The notes under the pieces: model-generated
What the model was told of the DNA's origin: nothing
Database searches by the model: none
What the model saw: only the letters and a program-made list of their open reading frames with translations
NCBI GenBank assembly: GCA_027924585.1
Contig: BSBM01000826.1
Location: forward strand, 16,756,001 to 16,820,000
DNA from: Larix kaempferi
Taxonomy: Eukaryota; Streptophyta; Pinopsida; Pinales; Pinaceae
DNA: 64,000 bases
Direction of reading: 5' to 3'
Part shown: positions 33,760-45,692 of the stretch, in pieces
Position numbering within the stretch: position 1 is the stretch's first letter
Layout of the letters: each line of letters starts with the position of its first letter
Translations under genes and position numbers: made by a program

Positions 33760-36758
33760 TGTTGATTAAGTTGTCATTGATGCCAACAATTGAGTCTTGG
33801 TGCCCCTTGAGGAGCCCCTGAGGGTTAAGTAATTGTCAGTGTCTAAGGAGACCTTTTGATCTTGTCCAAGCCCAAGTTTGAAGCCCTTGGAGCCCTTGGG
33901 ACAATGACAAAATCCCTGAACACCCTGTAGAGTGTTTAAGTACCCCAAATATGTTTTGTGTTTCCCCAATTGTTTCTTTGTTTCCCTAATACCACAACTT
34001 ATGCCCCAGTACGCTACAAAAGTGTTGAAGAAGTTGCAAGAGTCCAAATGAACCTTTCAGTGGTCATTTGTGTTTATTGAGGTCATGGTAGCCCAGGAGA
34101 AGGTCTAGCAACCCCACAGGTGATGTCATGATGGATCTTGACCCTTGTAGGTCTCCTGGTGTGGTTGAGGTGGCTGAAGAAGCCTATGAAGCCCCTTGCT
34201 TGATGAAGAAGCCCTGAAGAAGTCCTTGGACCCACATTTTATGGCTTAATGGTCCTTGTCCCCTTAAAGGTGATGATGTGGTCATTAATGACTTGATGAA
34301 GACTTGGAACCCTTGATGAAGATCTTGATGCCCGTGTATCCCTTGTTGGGGTCATGGAACCCTTGGAGATGGTCATTATGCATGAGAAGGTCTGGCACCC
34401 ACATAAATGGCGACATGATGACCCTTGGACACTATATGATCATTGATGGTTCATTTGGAAATGATTTGGGTCTTGGAATCCATACATATGGTGGTTTGTA
34501 AGACCATGATTAATGGAGCCTTTGATATGATAGAATCCTTGGTCATGATTCCCTCATTACTTGGCGACGGAATCCTATGTGATGGGCTTGAAGTCCATGG
34601 AAAGTATCTTGCTTAAATATTATATGATATCCTTGAAAGAGTCCTTGAAACCCTTGCATGCGGTGCCTTGGGTCCTGAACCATGGTGATGTATGGTCCTA
34701 TTTGTGTTTATATGTCTATTGGGATGTAGATGGAAGTAGATCCCACGGACGTGCCTGCATATGTTGAAAAATACTTTGAAACTCTTGTAGTTAGTGGTAT
34801 GGTCTTTGGCACCCTCATGTGTGGGGTCTTTGACGTCCTGGACACATTGAATAATTTAAGGGTATTAGACCAAGAATTTGCAAATAAACCCATCATAGGG
34901 AGATAGTCCTCGTCAAGCCATTTTCGTTGATATGTGGAGCATCTTCTAACTCCTTACGGTTGAAGAGATATGAATTTTTGAAGTTGGTGTACCCCACCTT
35001 TTTGGGTGAGCCGACCAAACAAAAGAAAAATTAATTATTTGTAATTTTGAATTGCATGTCAGCCCAGTTTGAGATAATAACTTTCCTCTATGACCTATAT
35101 AAATAGAATATCAAACATTTCATTTGCTCATCAATTGGAATTTCGCAACTCTTGGAGAAAAGTGCGAAATTTTGTGGAGGAGAAATTTTTGGGCATCTTT
35201 ACTAAAATTGGCATAACTTTCTCATACAGAATCGGAATTACAAAATTCTTGGCTCATTGGAAAGCTTGTTACAAGGGCTATGTGATGACATGATATAGAT
35301 TTTATTTTGGTTTGTCTATTGTTTCTTGACCTTATGATATTCAAAAAGGTATGGCTCATGCTTCTAGGTTTCTCTTGTAATGGCACATGTCTCTCATGGA
35401 TAGAGTTCATCTTTGATATTAGTATGTGATCCTATATATTGGTATATATATTTGAAGTCATTATGGAGGATATGATGATGATGTTGCATACCTTTATGCT
35501 ATGATATTATACACTTTATGATGATAATGCATGTGATAATGATGTACACTCTATGAAGTTGATGCACTCCTATACAATATGATGTACATGCATACCATAG
35601 TGTGATGATGCTCTCCTATGCATTATGATGTATACTTGATGTTGATGATGCATACACGGTGCACACTGAAGTGACAATTATGCATATTTTATGATGATGA
35701 TGCATACCCTATGACGATGATGCATACCTATGATGATGATGCATGCCTTATGTTCAGTGGAAGTAGAGAAGGATTATTTGTTCAGTGACTGTGTATGATG
35801 AAGTGTACAAGGATGTACATGAGTAGTGTATGGCAGTAAAATGACTTGTTGGTATACATGGATTATTTGGCAGTGATAAGAGTGCAGAGGTTATCAGCAG
35901 CAGATTCAGGGTTTGGTGTGCAGTTGGTTAGACTCAGATTGACTGAGTTGGATGATGTGAACAACATATTGATTGGTGCAGACAGATTGATTGGTCAGTT
36001 GATGAGTAGTGTGGAGCAGTTGTGGTGCAGTGGTCAGTGGACAATTGATGAGTAGTGAACAGTTATGGTGCAGTGGTTAGTGGACAGTTGATGAGGAGTG
36101 GTCAGCAGTGAAAGTGGTTTTGCAGTGTGATACAGGTTGTGCAGTGTGGTACAGGTTGTGCAGTGTGGTTTAGATTTTGCAATGTGATACAGGTTGTGCA
36201 GTGTGGTACAGGTTATGCAGTGTGGTTTAGATTGTGTAGTATGGTACAAGTGTTGGATAGCAGGTCCGCAGGATCAGTGGAGTTTGTGGTTCAATAGTTC
36301 AATATCTATCTTCATATCAGGGTGGCAGGACGGGGCAAGGAAATATAGGGAGCTAAGGCTTCCTTCAGGTTGTAGCCTATAAACCAGGGGGTTGTAGCCT
36401 CCTTCCAGTTGTAGCTGGAGAATTTAAGTATTTGTAACAAAGGGGGTTGTTGCCTCCTTCCAGTTGTTGCTGGTAAATTATTATTATAAAGGCTTCCGTG
36501 GTTTTTCCCCAGGACTTGGGTTTCCACGTAAAAATCTTGTGTACTGTGTTTTGCTATGCTTCCTATGTGATGATTATATGATGATAGGTGATGATGAGCT
36601 TTAATAGTTAATAATGTTGATGATATAATGATAATGTGGTAATACATTAATCAATGATGTATTGAAGAAGCAGTTGATGATTGTTAAAGTTGAAAAAGTG
36701 ATAAAAAGCTATACACACTGTTCACCCTCCCCTCTCAGTGTGTTCGGTGTGTCCAACA
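33760..36758 (+). mobile_element. E8 3' LTR
   Basis: It is 2999 bases against 3011 for the 5' LTR. Blocks of more than 60 bases are identical and other parts differ by a few per hundred. The end GTCCAACA is followed by ACAAT. Confidence 0.92.
35096..35105 (+). promoter_or_regulatory. TATA box of the E8 3' LTR
   Basis: TATATAAATA, same context as at 29872. Confidence 0.55.
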
Positions 36759-36763
36759 ACAAT
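36759..36763. repeat. Target-site duplication ACAAT of E8, right copy
   Basis: Identical to 28520-28524; the E5 LTR resumes after it. Confidence 0.93.
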
Positions 36764-36957
36764 GATAATACAATGGATAGAATTCGAATCATGCAGGAGA
36801 ATTCGAACCGTAGTTGGTCTAGCATAGGGATTATCACCACTGGATTGCTCCGAAAGAATCAAAGTCAACTGAACAGAACCTAAACTCATCTAACTGAAGC
36901 CACAATCAGTTAACTGACTAAGGAAGGTGCAATAGTGAGCCTGTCATGCATGCCAGT
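36764..36957 (-). mobile_element. E5 5' LTR, middle piece
   Basis: GATAATACAATGGATAGAAT onward aligns with about 10706-10910 of the partner LTR. It is cut by E9 after CCAGT. Confidence 0.87.
36953..36957. repeat. Target-site duplication CCAGT of E9, left copy
   Basis: The identical CCAGT is at 58096-58100. The partner LTR reads ATGCCAGTCAGAAAAG without interruption. Confidence 0.93.
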
Positions 36958-37777
36958 TGTTAACAATCAAATTAACACCTTTAATCATGTGACGGAAGAA
37001 GCACTTTTTTACTATGCGCCCGCAACATGAAGACATAAACACAAATACATTCAGAGACAAGTCCTCTATGATCTCATCACTTCTCCCATTGGAAGGATTA
37101 GGTGAAGATAGTATGAACCTAAAGAGACCAAGGTCAGTGATTGAACCACTCATAAAAGGTCCAAAACTAAGCTACACCAATAAAAAAGTGGAGATAAATG
37201 CATTAAAGTGCATTAATTGTACTTAAAGTATGCCAAAGTTGTGCAAAAGGCCTAAACTATGGAAAAATGGGTTTTTGAGCTAAAATAATCAAAAAAGATG
37301 AAAAGGGACAATCCCACATTGAAAAGAGAAACATGAGGGCTCATTTCTCAATGCTATATAAGAAAGGCATGGGAGGCATTGTAGAGTACACAAAGGAAGA
37401 GCAAAGGCATGTTGGAGAGATTCTGAAGGAGGAGAAAGAGCTCAAATTCTTCAAAAGCAAGGGTGAAGGAAGGGAAGCTCATTGCAATGCAGGAAGGATT
37501 CTCACCTAGATCATTGGTAAGGATGTATTTCTTCCTTGTTCTAATATGAATGGATTCAAGTTTCTACCATCTAAGAGTTTGAATTTTTCTTATCATGTAT
37601 GAATTTAATTCTTAAATGGCTTTAGATCTTAATGAGTTTTGATGAATGAATATGGATCTTTAGAAACTTGTGATAATCTCTTCATTTGATGACATAGAAA
37701 ATCACCATTTATTAGTAATATAGATTGATATGTTTCAGATCTAACTTCCTACTTGCAAACTACATCTTCTATTATCA
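36958..37777 (+). mobile_element. E9 5' LTR
   Basis: It starts TGTTAACAATC and ends CTTCTATTATCA. A TATA-like TATATAAG lies at 37355-37362, conserved in the other LTR. Confidence 0.9.
37355..37362 (+). promoter_or_regulatory. Probable TATA box of the E9 5' LTR
   Basis: TATATAAG in the context ATGCTATATAAGAAAGG; the same context is present at 57673-57680. Confidence 0.6.
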
Positions 37778-37779
37778 GA

Positions 37780-37795
37780 TTGGCGACCATATGGG
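37780..37795 (+). other. Probable primer-binding site of E9
   Basis: TTGGCGACCATATGGG starts two bases after the LTR. TGGCG-type sites are usual for plant gypsy; the tRNA was not determined. Confidence 0.55.
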
Positions 37796-40700
37796 TTGAA
37801 ATCTCTTGAAAGTTCTTCATATTTCATGATTTTTCTTCATTTTTGGTGATCTCCATCCTTTAGATCTACTCACTTGGAGCTTAAAGATCAGTTCAAGATC
37901 CATAGATCCAGCAAGATGACCTCCAAACCGGCCTCCTCCCAAATTTCTTGCAGCAAATGCTTCAAAATCCCATTCTAGATCTCGTTTTTCTGCATTTTAG
38001 ATCTCTTTTTTTTGTGCATTCTAGAGCTCGTTTTTGTGGATTTTTGCAGCCTTTAATGCTTGATTTTGCTTCCTTTGGAGTGGTGTTGTTGTATGATTTG
38101 GTTTAGGATCTGATTAAATTGGATTTCCATCCTCGTTTGATCAGATCAGATCCCTCCTTTGCTCATATATTTGGTGAAAATTTCAATTCTGTTTTGCTTC
38201 ATAAACGTGCATATGCTGAAATGTGTGATGAGATATCTTGAAGTTTGAACCTGTTGGAAGGCTTGATATATATGTTTGCAGACCTTTTTAGAAGCTTATT
38301 TTGCTGCTTATGATCATCCTCTCACTCATTTTAAATCCCTCCCTTCCTCATGTTTCTTGGCTTTAAAGATTTACATCTTATGTTTCCAATTTGCAGCCCA
38401 TCCAACTAGTTTGTAAGAGACTTGTTTTAAATCCATTTTGAAGGCTTAGAAAGTGCATTTGCAGACCTATTTTGAAAGCTTATTTTGCTGCTCATGATCA
38501 TTCTATCACTCATTTGATAATTTTTCATATGCTTTGCATTGTTTGGGCCCAGATCTTTACCTTTGGACTCATCTTCCAATAACTTTCAAATCTGCCCCAA
38601 ATTTGAATTTATTTGTCAAATTGTGATGGATCTATTACATCTTTGCATGTGTTCTTTAGCTTAAGATATTTTTTCTAATCATACTTAGTTTATTACTCCT
38701 TTTTGAGAACCTTTGAAAAAAAAATTGCATCATTTGGATCAAAGATATCTCCCATTGGAATAACCTTCCAAAAACATTAAAAATTAAGCCAAATTTGCTT
38801 TCTCTTTTCAATTTTTTTTTTTTTTCTTCAAGTTGTGATAGATATTATAGATTGAGAGCATCTTTGCTCATAGATCCCTGCTTTTATACATATATGACTG
38901 ATCTTTAACTTCATTTGAATCTCCTTTACATCTTTGCAAAGTTTACATACCTTCCAAACACTTTAATTCAAGCTTCTAATCTTACACTAGTTGGTGAAGA
39001 TCTCTTTCACTTTTGGATCTGTTTGGAGACCTGTTTTGTATGAAATCTACACACTTGTTTAGATCCTTATGTGCAGCTTAATATCAGCCTTATACTCCTC
39101 TTGAAAAGTTAGGAAAGTTTCATAACATTTGGATCAAGACATTTACAATTGGAATTCACTTCCAAACACCTTTAAATCTGCTCCAAATTATAATTAATTT
39201 TCAATCTTTTTCAATTGATAGTAGATCTATTTTGCTTACAACCTTATAAGATGATAGACCCTATTTTAACATGTTGAAGGACTGATCTTAAACTACATTA
39301 ATGTCTCTTTACATGGCTACAAGTTTCCCAAATTATACTTAAGAAATTGTTCACCAAAACACCTTAAGCACATTCAATATTTTAGACCTTTAGAATATGT
39401 TGATTGGAAACATTAATCAAACATAAACCATACACATTTGGAAGAACCATACACACTTGAAAGATACTTTCACACACATTTGCATTTGAAGAACACCTTG
39501 AAGATCACATGATTGAGATAATTTGATAATAATTTCTTTCCAAAAAACAGAATTAAACTTTAATTAGTTGCATTTTGTTTTGGAGTTAGAATATTTTCAT
39601 GATTTTCATGCACAATTAGAGAGAGTTGTACCTTTAGAGTTCAGTTTTCTTGAGATATATTGTGTATGAGGCACCGTATCCTCTTCACTCGCATCTTATG
39701 ATGATCTTGTGAATGAGAAAGTGTATCTCGCTTGTAATAATTTAGGAGTTCATTTTTTCAAAAGCATCTTATATCGAGCCACTGTATCCTCTTCACTTGG
39801 GCCTTATGGCGATCTTGTGAATGAGAAAGTGGATCTCACTTGTAATAAATTAGATTTAATTTTTGCATACAATTTTTCGAGCCACTGTATCCTCTTCACT
39901 TGGGCCTTGTGGCGATCTTGTGAATGAGAAAGTGGATCTCATGTGTAATAGTTTAGGATTTAATTCAAAAGCATTCCAAAGGGCTCTGCATATCCTCTTC
40001 ACTTGGGCCTTTTGGCGATCTTGTGAATGAGAAACAGGGATCCGCCGTGTAATAGAATTAGATTCATGTTTACTTGAGATATATGTTTGGGTTACATTGG
40101 TCTTTACTCATAAATTATTATCCATATTTCAGAAGAAGAAAAAACTGTGCATGGACATACAACATCTACTAGAAATTTTGCATGTCTGAAAGAAACTCAT
40201 GAACCTCTAACTCTTAATTTAGAATATTCATCGAATTAAAAGGTAGAGTAGTGAGCATTTTGCATTGTTTGGTTCATTTTTCTATTTTCGAGTCAAAACA
40301 CCACCAGTTTCAATTCCACTCCTCAAACTAAGAAAACTACATTTAAAATTGGCGCTTAATCTAAAAATTGACAAAATTTTAATTTTCATATCACCAACAA
40401 GTTTAGGTTAGTGCCCTGGATTAGGTTTGGAGAGTTAACACTCCTGGGCTGCAAAAATTTGAAACTAGCATTGATTAAAGAGAGTAAATCCATTAGTAGT
40501 AAAAAATGCTTGTCGGGAAAGCGCTTTTGAAGCATGTGTCAAGCACGAGGTCAATATGGATAAGTAAGGGTGGTTCCCCCTTCTTGCTTATTTAGTGGGA
40601 CATGAGCTTATCGAGGGGATTCTATGTTCAGTGACAAATCCTCGGGGTGACATCACTGTTTCTAGAGCTTCTAGTAATGAGAGTTGTCCTCGACTTACAA

Positions 40701-41221
40701 CTGTTCCACCCGACCGTCAATTGTGAAGTGGTAACTTTAGTGGCTATTATTAGGATATCACATAGGCTGTTGTGAGTGGGACACACTTGAAATACCTGAG
40801 ACAGACTTTGGAACTTTTACTCCTTGGGAGGGTGATTGGTTAGGAACCAATGCTTGCACCCCTAGCGATTAAATTTTATTGTAATTGTTTCTCATACCTT
40901 TGCTGCTAGCAATTGTCTGGGGCCTAGCATCCCTCAACAGCTACTAGTTTCGGAAGGCCCTCCAATCCAACTTTACACTGAGCTTCGGTTCTTTGGAAGA
41001 GTAAGTTTGCTTGCTTGAAATCTCTAGGAAATTTTTACTGTGTGGACACTTTTTATTTTGTTGAGTCTATAAAACCATAGGATTGTTTGATTCTATTTTC
41101 AATTTTTTTTAAAACACATCCTTTTGTCAACATTCTTCAAAGTGGCTACTCTCTCGACCCGACAGTCACGGTGGCAGCGAGGTGAGTCACCAAAAATTGA
41201 AGGCCCCGCTACATTGCGGAG
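37796..41221 (+). other. Long 5' leader of E9, no protein gene
   Basis: About 3.4 kb of T-rich sequence without a convincing ORF separates PBS and gag. Diverged copies of a phrase like TTCCAAACACCTTTAAATC recur about every 0.2 kb between 38570 and 39180, and a clearer fourfold repeat follows at 39670-40060. The end (41170-41190) contains GCAGCGAGGTGAGTCACC, which looks like a splice donor. Very long leaders are known in Athila/Tat gypsy elements. Confidence 0.65.
39670..40060 (+). repeat. Fourfold tandem repeat in the E9 leader
   Basis: Four units of about 100-110 bases each contain TATCCTCTTCACT, GGCGATCTTGTGAATGAGAA and a tail like TGTAATAATTTAG. They begin near 39672, 39778, 39880 and 39980. 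Longer ORFs across them are side effects of the repeat. Confidence 0.88.
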
Positions 41222-43683
41222 ATGACTACAAAATACAAGACACTTTGACTTTGAAACCAACACACTTCTAACTTCAATTATTAACAGTAGAGAAAAAACA
41301 CATCAAACAAATACTACAACATTGCCTACCCAAGAAAACATAGAAATTGTTGATCCTCTTGCTCTAATTTCAATTGAAACATTAGAAGACAACACTGCAA
41401 ATCTCGTAAATCCACCTCTGACAAGTATTTCAGACCCAGTGGTACTCCACATCAGTGAACCATTGAACACCATCAATCCTCTTGTGGCACACTTGGTACA
41501 CATGCTAAATTCAACATCTAATGACATGGCTTCATCAGGAGCACAAGGGACCACATCAACACCATCTCAAACAAGTGCTGGAGATAACAATACTTCCAAT
41601 ATCCCTATGGATTCATCAGGAGCACAAGGGACCACATCATCACAACCTCAAACAGTTGTTGGAGGTAGCAATACTTCCAATTTGACCTCTACCACCATCC
41701 CAACAGTTAGTTTACCTGCTGCTACCATAAGTTCAACCAACACTTCAGTGCCAGTTGGTATAGTTTCGGGTCCCAATCTCGGAAGTACATCCACTTTGCC
41801 TGCAGGATTCCCTACTGGAGGGTCTGCCTTACCAAACTTGGGTTTCCCATATGGTTTGGCTACTCAAGGTCAAAACAATTCAGGAGTCAACCAAAATCCT
41901 ATTGGCATACCAAACATTTTTCCAAATCCTAACCCTGGGGGGAATCCTTCACTTTGGAATCTCAACATCCCTAGAGGAATTAATGGACCATGGAACACTA
42001 ATGCTAATTGGGGTAATACTCCACAAGTTAGTGGAAATGTCTCAGGAAACCTTTATCCAAACTTTCCTAGCATAAATACTAGGGGCAATCCCATACCCCC
42101 GATAGGTAGCACACCAGGAGTTAACCCATCCACCAACCTCATTCCACCATGGAGTGGGAAGGTTCCTGGAAGTACCCAATCTTCTTGGGCACCACCCCCG
42201 CAAGGGAGCAATCAACCTTGGAACGCTTATCCAAACCAAAGAAACACTCAAAGGAGTGGTAATGTTCCACCAAATAACCAATCTCAATGGAACATACCCG
42301 TGCAAGGGGGAAATCCACACATGAACCCCAACCAGCAATGGAGTGGTAATGTTCCACCAAGTAACCAATCTCAATGTAACATACCCCCACAAGGGAGCAA
42401 TCCACCCATTAATCCTATGCCACAGTGGAGTGGCAATGTTCCACCAAGTAACCAACCTCAATGGAACATACCTCTGCAAGGGGGAAATCCATATATGCAT
42501 CCTATCCCACAATGGAATGGACAATATTTAGGAAATAACCCCTCTTTTTGGATGCAATCTCCGCAAGGAGGTAACCCTGCTTGGAATAAATTTCAAGCCC
42601 AAGGACCACAACAGTGGAGCCATCAAGCTTCACCTAGATATCAAACATTTGCTCCGGCATCATCCAAGTCACCATTTCTAGCCACATTGAATCTATTGGA
42701 TTTATCCCGGATGACTAATGACCCTGTTCTTCATTTGAATGGGTGGCCAACCATACCAACCAAACTACCCTCAGACATACCCAAGTTTGACGGAAAACAA
42801 GGGGAAGATCCATCAAATCATGTGATGACATTCCATTTGTGGTGTTCATCCAATTCCCTAGTTGATGATAGTACTAGGTTGAGGTTGTTTCAGCAGACCC
42901 TAACCAGAAATTTGCCAAATGGTACATTGAGTGGCCCCACAATACATTCACAGAATTTTCATCTTTAGCTATGGAATTTTTGACACATTTTCAATTACCT
43001 ATCCACTATGAGATGGGAACTGAACTTTTAACTTCACTTAGGCAATCCACCGCTACTCACATCTCGGATCATATCCACAAGTGGAGGAGACTTTGAAGGC
43101 TTATAAAAGCATAAATACCTAATCAATTCTTAGCAGATTGGTTCATTAAATCACTATTGGCTACTCTTGCCAAAGATGTAGCCATGTCAGGAGCCATGAT
43201 TGAAGAACAACTCATTAAGAGTGCTCACCATATGGATTTATTATATTCTCAATCGAGCACACTTTATGACTTAATACCCCATGCTGTAAGACCTGCGTTT
43301 GATCCAGCTAGGCCGCCGAAAGGACCTCATACCGATGGTGTGATTGGATCTGTAAACCAACTTGAACAGATTACCCAACAATTGGGGAAAATGTCAGTTC
43401 AAAATCCGCAACCCACAAGTGGCCAGGCAACTCAGCAATCTGCAACTCCTTCCCAAACTTCTGAAGTCCTTACGGTTCAAACTGTGGACCCAAAAGGAAA
43501 AAAGAAGAAACCCAATGCTAACCCTAAGATAGGAGATGCACCTAAGGTGAATAATCCTAATGGAGGAAATCACGAAAATCAGAAGAACAAGTACCCTTGC
43601 AAAATTTTCCAAAGGGACCATCCTACTCATCTTTTTTCTCATATGGATGATATTCATCCAATGTTGGCGCAACAAGGAGGGAA
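41222..43683 (+). pseudogene. E9 gag, part before the E10 insertion
   Basis: The likely start is ATG at 41222 (MTTKYKTL), followed by one frameshift before 41250. The frame is then open to 42968. The N-terminal half is Pro/Asn/Gly/Trp-rich with a 29-residue tandem repeat. From about 42660 the gag core follows: FLATLNLLDLSRMTNDP, LPSDIPKFDGKQG, LRLFQQTLTRN, then shifted AMEFLTHFQLPI and KDVAMSGAMIEEQLIKSAHHM. A degenerate knuckle, CKIFQRDHPTHLF, has Phe at two Cys positions. E10 interrupts at 43688 just after QQGGKT; one copy of the duplication leaves the frame intact across the site. Confidence 0.87.
42170..42600 (+). repeat. 87-base coding repeat in E9 gag
   Basis: Three clear and one or two decayed units encode SGNVPPSNQ followed by QWNIP, QGGNP and a terminal QW. 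Spacing is exactly 29 codons for the clear units. The E3 gag has other low-complexity sequence at this place. Confidence 0.85.
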
Positions 43684-43688
43684 AACAC
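43684..43688. repeat. Target-site duplication of E10, left copy (AACAC)
   Basis: The right copy is ACCAC at 50558-50562, four of five bases equal. Confidence 0.72.
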
Positions 43689-44241
43689 TGTTAGTTTTTC
43701 AAAAATTTACTTCAATCTGATCTAGGATCTTAACTGGGAGAATAACATGTATAGCATATCTACAGCATATCAATCATGGACACAATAATACAAGCACACA
43801 AGAGACACAGAGTTTCATCGGGGAAAACCAAGAAGGTGAAAAAGCTTGCAACTTCCTTAGAGATAGATAAAGCAATGATACAACCAAAGTAAAAGAGATA
43901 GTCTTATCCTAGTAGTTGATCCTCCTCCTCACATGTGAGCCACTTTCCTAGTGATGGAAGAGTGAGTAATGAGATGATCAAATAGAGATCTCCCGATCTC
44001 TATTTATACTTGTCTTGTCCTTCCCAATAAACCAGTGGGGTCGACTTGTCTATCTTAGCCTAATAACCCATGGTTAACTTAATCAGGGCCTACCCCACAC
44101 ATGGTGGTCTAATAACCCATCGACAAGTTACGACACTTGTCAATACAAATGATGACACTTCCATATAGAGGAATAATACATCTCTATAGGAGTACAATAT
44201 ACATAGGTGAAATACATTTCGAAGTTACATATACATCAACA
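43689..44241 (-). mobile_element. E10 3' LTR
   Basis: On + it begins TGTTAGTTTTTC and ends TACATCAACA. A TATA-like GTATAAATA on - lies at 44001-44009. Confidence 0.92.
44001..44009 (-). promoter_or_regulatory. TATA box in the E10 3' LTR
   Basis: GTATAAATA on -, equivalent to 50308-50316 and 1248-1256. Confidence 0.55.
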
Positions 44242-44251
44242 CTCCCTCTTA
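44242..44251 (-). other. Polypurine tract of E10
   Basis: On - it reads TAAGAGGGAG, adjoining the LTR. Confidence 0.85.
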
Positions 44252-44459
44252 ACTAGGAAAGTATTTCTCGACACAGATCTGCTAGTACAAGTCTTCTTCT
44301 CTGGATCATCATCAGCGAATCATCGTCATCGTCACTGCTGCTGCTATCTCAATCAATCTCCAATCTACTCGTCATAGGAAGTTATACAGAGCCAGTCCTT
44401 TTTCATACTGGATGTAGACCCACCACCTACAGGTCTTCAGCATCACTGGCCATACTGTG

Positions 44460-44890
44460 GAATCCTTGGGACTTATTACGTGTGTCACAAAACCTCACAA
44501 GAGCATCCCAGGCTATTACGGGAACACAGATCCGACCTATAGGATCTCCCAGGGACAGATTACATGTGACCCCACCACAAAACCTCGCAAGAGCATCCCA
44601 GGCTGTTACAGGCACACAGCTCCAACCTATAGGATCTCCCAAGGCACTATTATATGTGGTCATGGCAAAACCTCACAAGAGCATCCCAGGCTGTTACAGG
44701 CACACAACTCCGACCTATAGGATCTCCCAGTGCATTATTATATGCCATAGGACAAAACCTCGAAAGAGCATCCCAGGAAGTTACGGGCACATAGCTTCGA
44801 CCTATAGGATCTCCCAGGGCACTATTATATGTCCTCTCAGAGCAATGCCTCGAAAGAGCATCCCAGGCTGTTACGAGCACACAGATCTAC
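44460..44890 (-). repeat. About 88-base tandem repeat in the E10 3' region
   Basis: Five units contain AGAGCATCCCAGGCTGTTAC and CCTATAGGATCTCCCA on +. The same block in E1 (235-660) shows that it belongs to the family. Apparent ORFs on both strands follow from the repeat length. Confidence 0.9.
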
Positions 44891-44929
44891 CTATCGATTC
44901 TCCTAGGTCTAATTATATGCTCATCTACA

Positions 44930-45600
44930 CAACCTATCCACGGCCACAGAGTATCAACCCGATACTTACCATTCATCATCCTGATGTACATCATCACATG
45001 ATCAACCTGATCATCATCACTGCATCGTCCTGATGCATGTCATCTGGAGCAACATCCTAAAGCTCATCATCCATGATCATCTTGATCATATAATGCATCC
45101 ACCTGATGCATACCAAGTATCTACCTGATACATATCATCATACATGATCCACCTGATCATACAATGTATCCACCTGATACATACATATATACATGATCCA
45201 CCTGATCACACAATGTATCCACCTGATATATATCAACATACATTATCTACCTGATCATACAATGTATCCACCTGATACATATATAGATACATGATCCACC
45301 TGGTCATACAATGTATCCACCTGATACATATACAAATACATGATCCACCTGATCATATCCAGTATCCAACATGATGCATATACATGTACATGATCCAACT
45401 GATCATAGCAAGCATCCAACATGATGCATATACATGTACATGATCCAACTGATCATAACAAGCATCCAACATGATGCATATACATGTACATGATCCAATA
45501 GATCATAACAAGCATCCAACATGATGCACATACATATACATGATCCAACTGATCATATCCAGCATCCAACAGATGCAGACAGAGCAATAACTAGAGCATC
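44930..45600 (-). repeat. TGATCA-centred tandem repeat in the E10 3' region
   Basis: Two alternating half-units (ATGATCCACCTGATCATA and AATGTATCCACCTGATACAT) recur to about 45350. A 50-base unit with ATCCAACATGATGCATATAC follows, repeated about four times. The halves are near-palindromic and could fold in RNA. Confidence 0.9.
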
Positions 45601-45692
45601 ATCATGATGCTCATCACACAACGCTTACATCCACAGTCATGGGAAGGTTCCTCCTCTCACCATGCTTAGAATGGCTTCAACAAGTGTGTCCA

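Larger units (their letters stand above)
28525..36758 (+). mobile_element. E8: gag-only Sirevirus-like LTR retrotransposon
   Basis: It is 8234 bases long: two LTRs of about 3.0 kb, PBS, a single intact gag, multiple purine tracts and a perfect ACAAT duplication. There is no protease, integrase, RT or RNase H in the 2.2-kb internal region. The LTRs are the most similar pair in this window. The coiled-coil gag, the purine tract AAAGGGGGAGA and several upstream purine tracts are established Sirevirus (Ty1/copia) traits. This is the TR-GAG type of non-autonomous element. Confidence 0.92.

Noticed and set aside
44427-45033. Overlapping ORFs on both strands with repeated peptide phrases
   Set aside because: They arise from the 88-base tandem repeat and appear on both strands; they are not proteins.
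44930-45600. CRISPR-like spacing of direct repeats
   Set aside because: Units adjoin without unique spacers and lie inside a plant retroelement.
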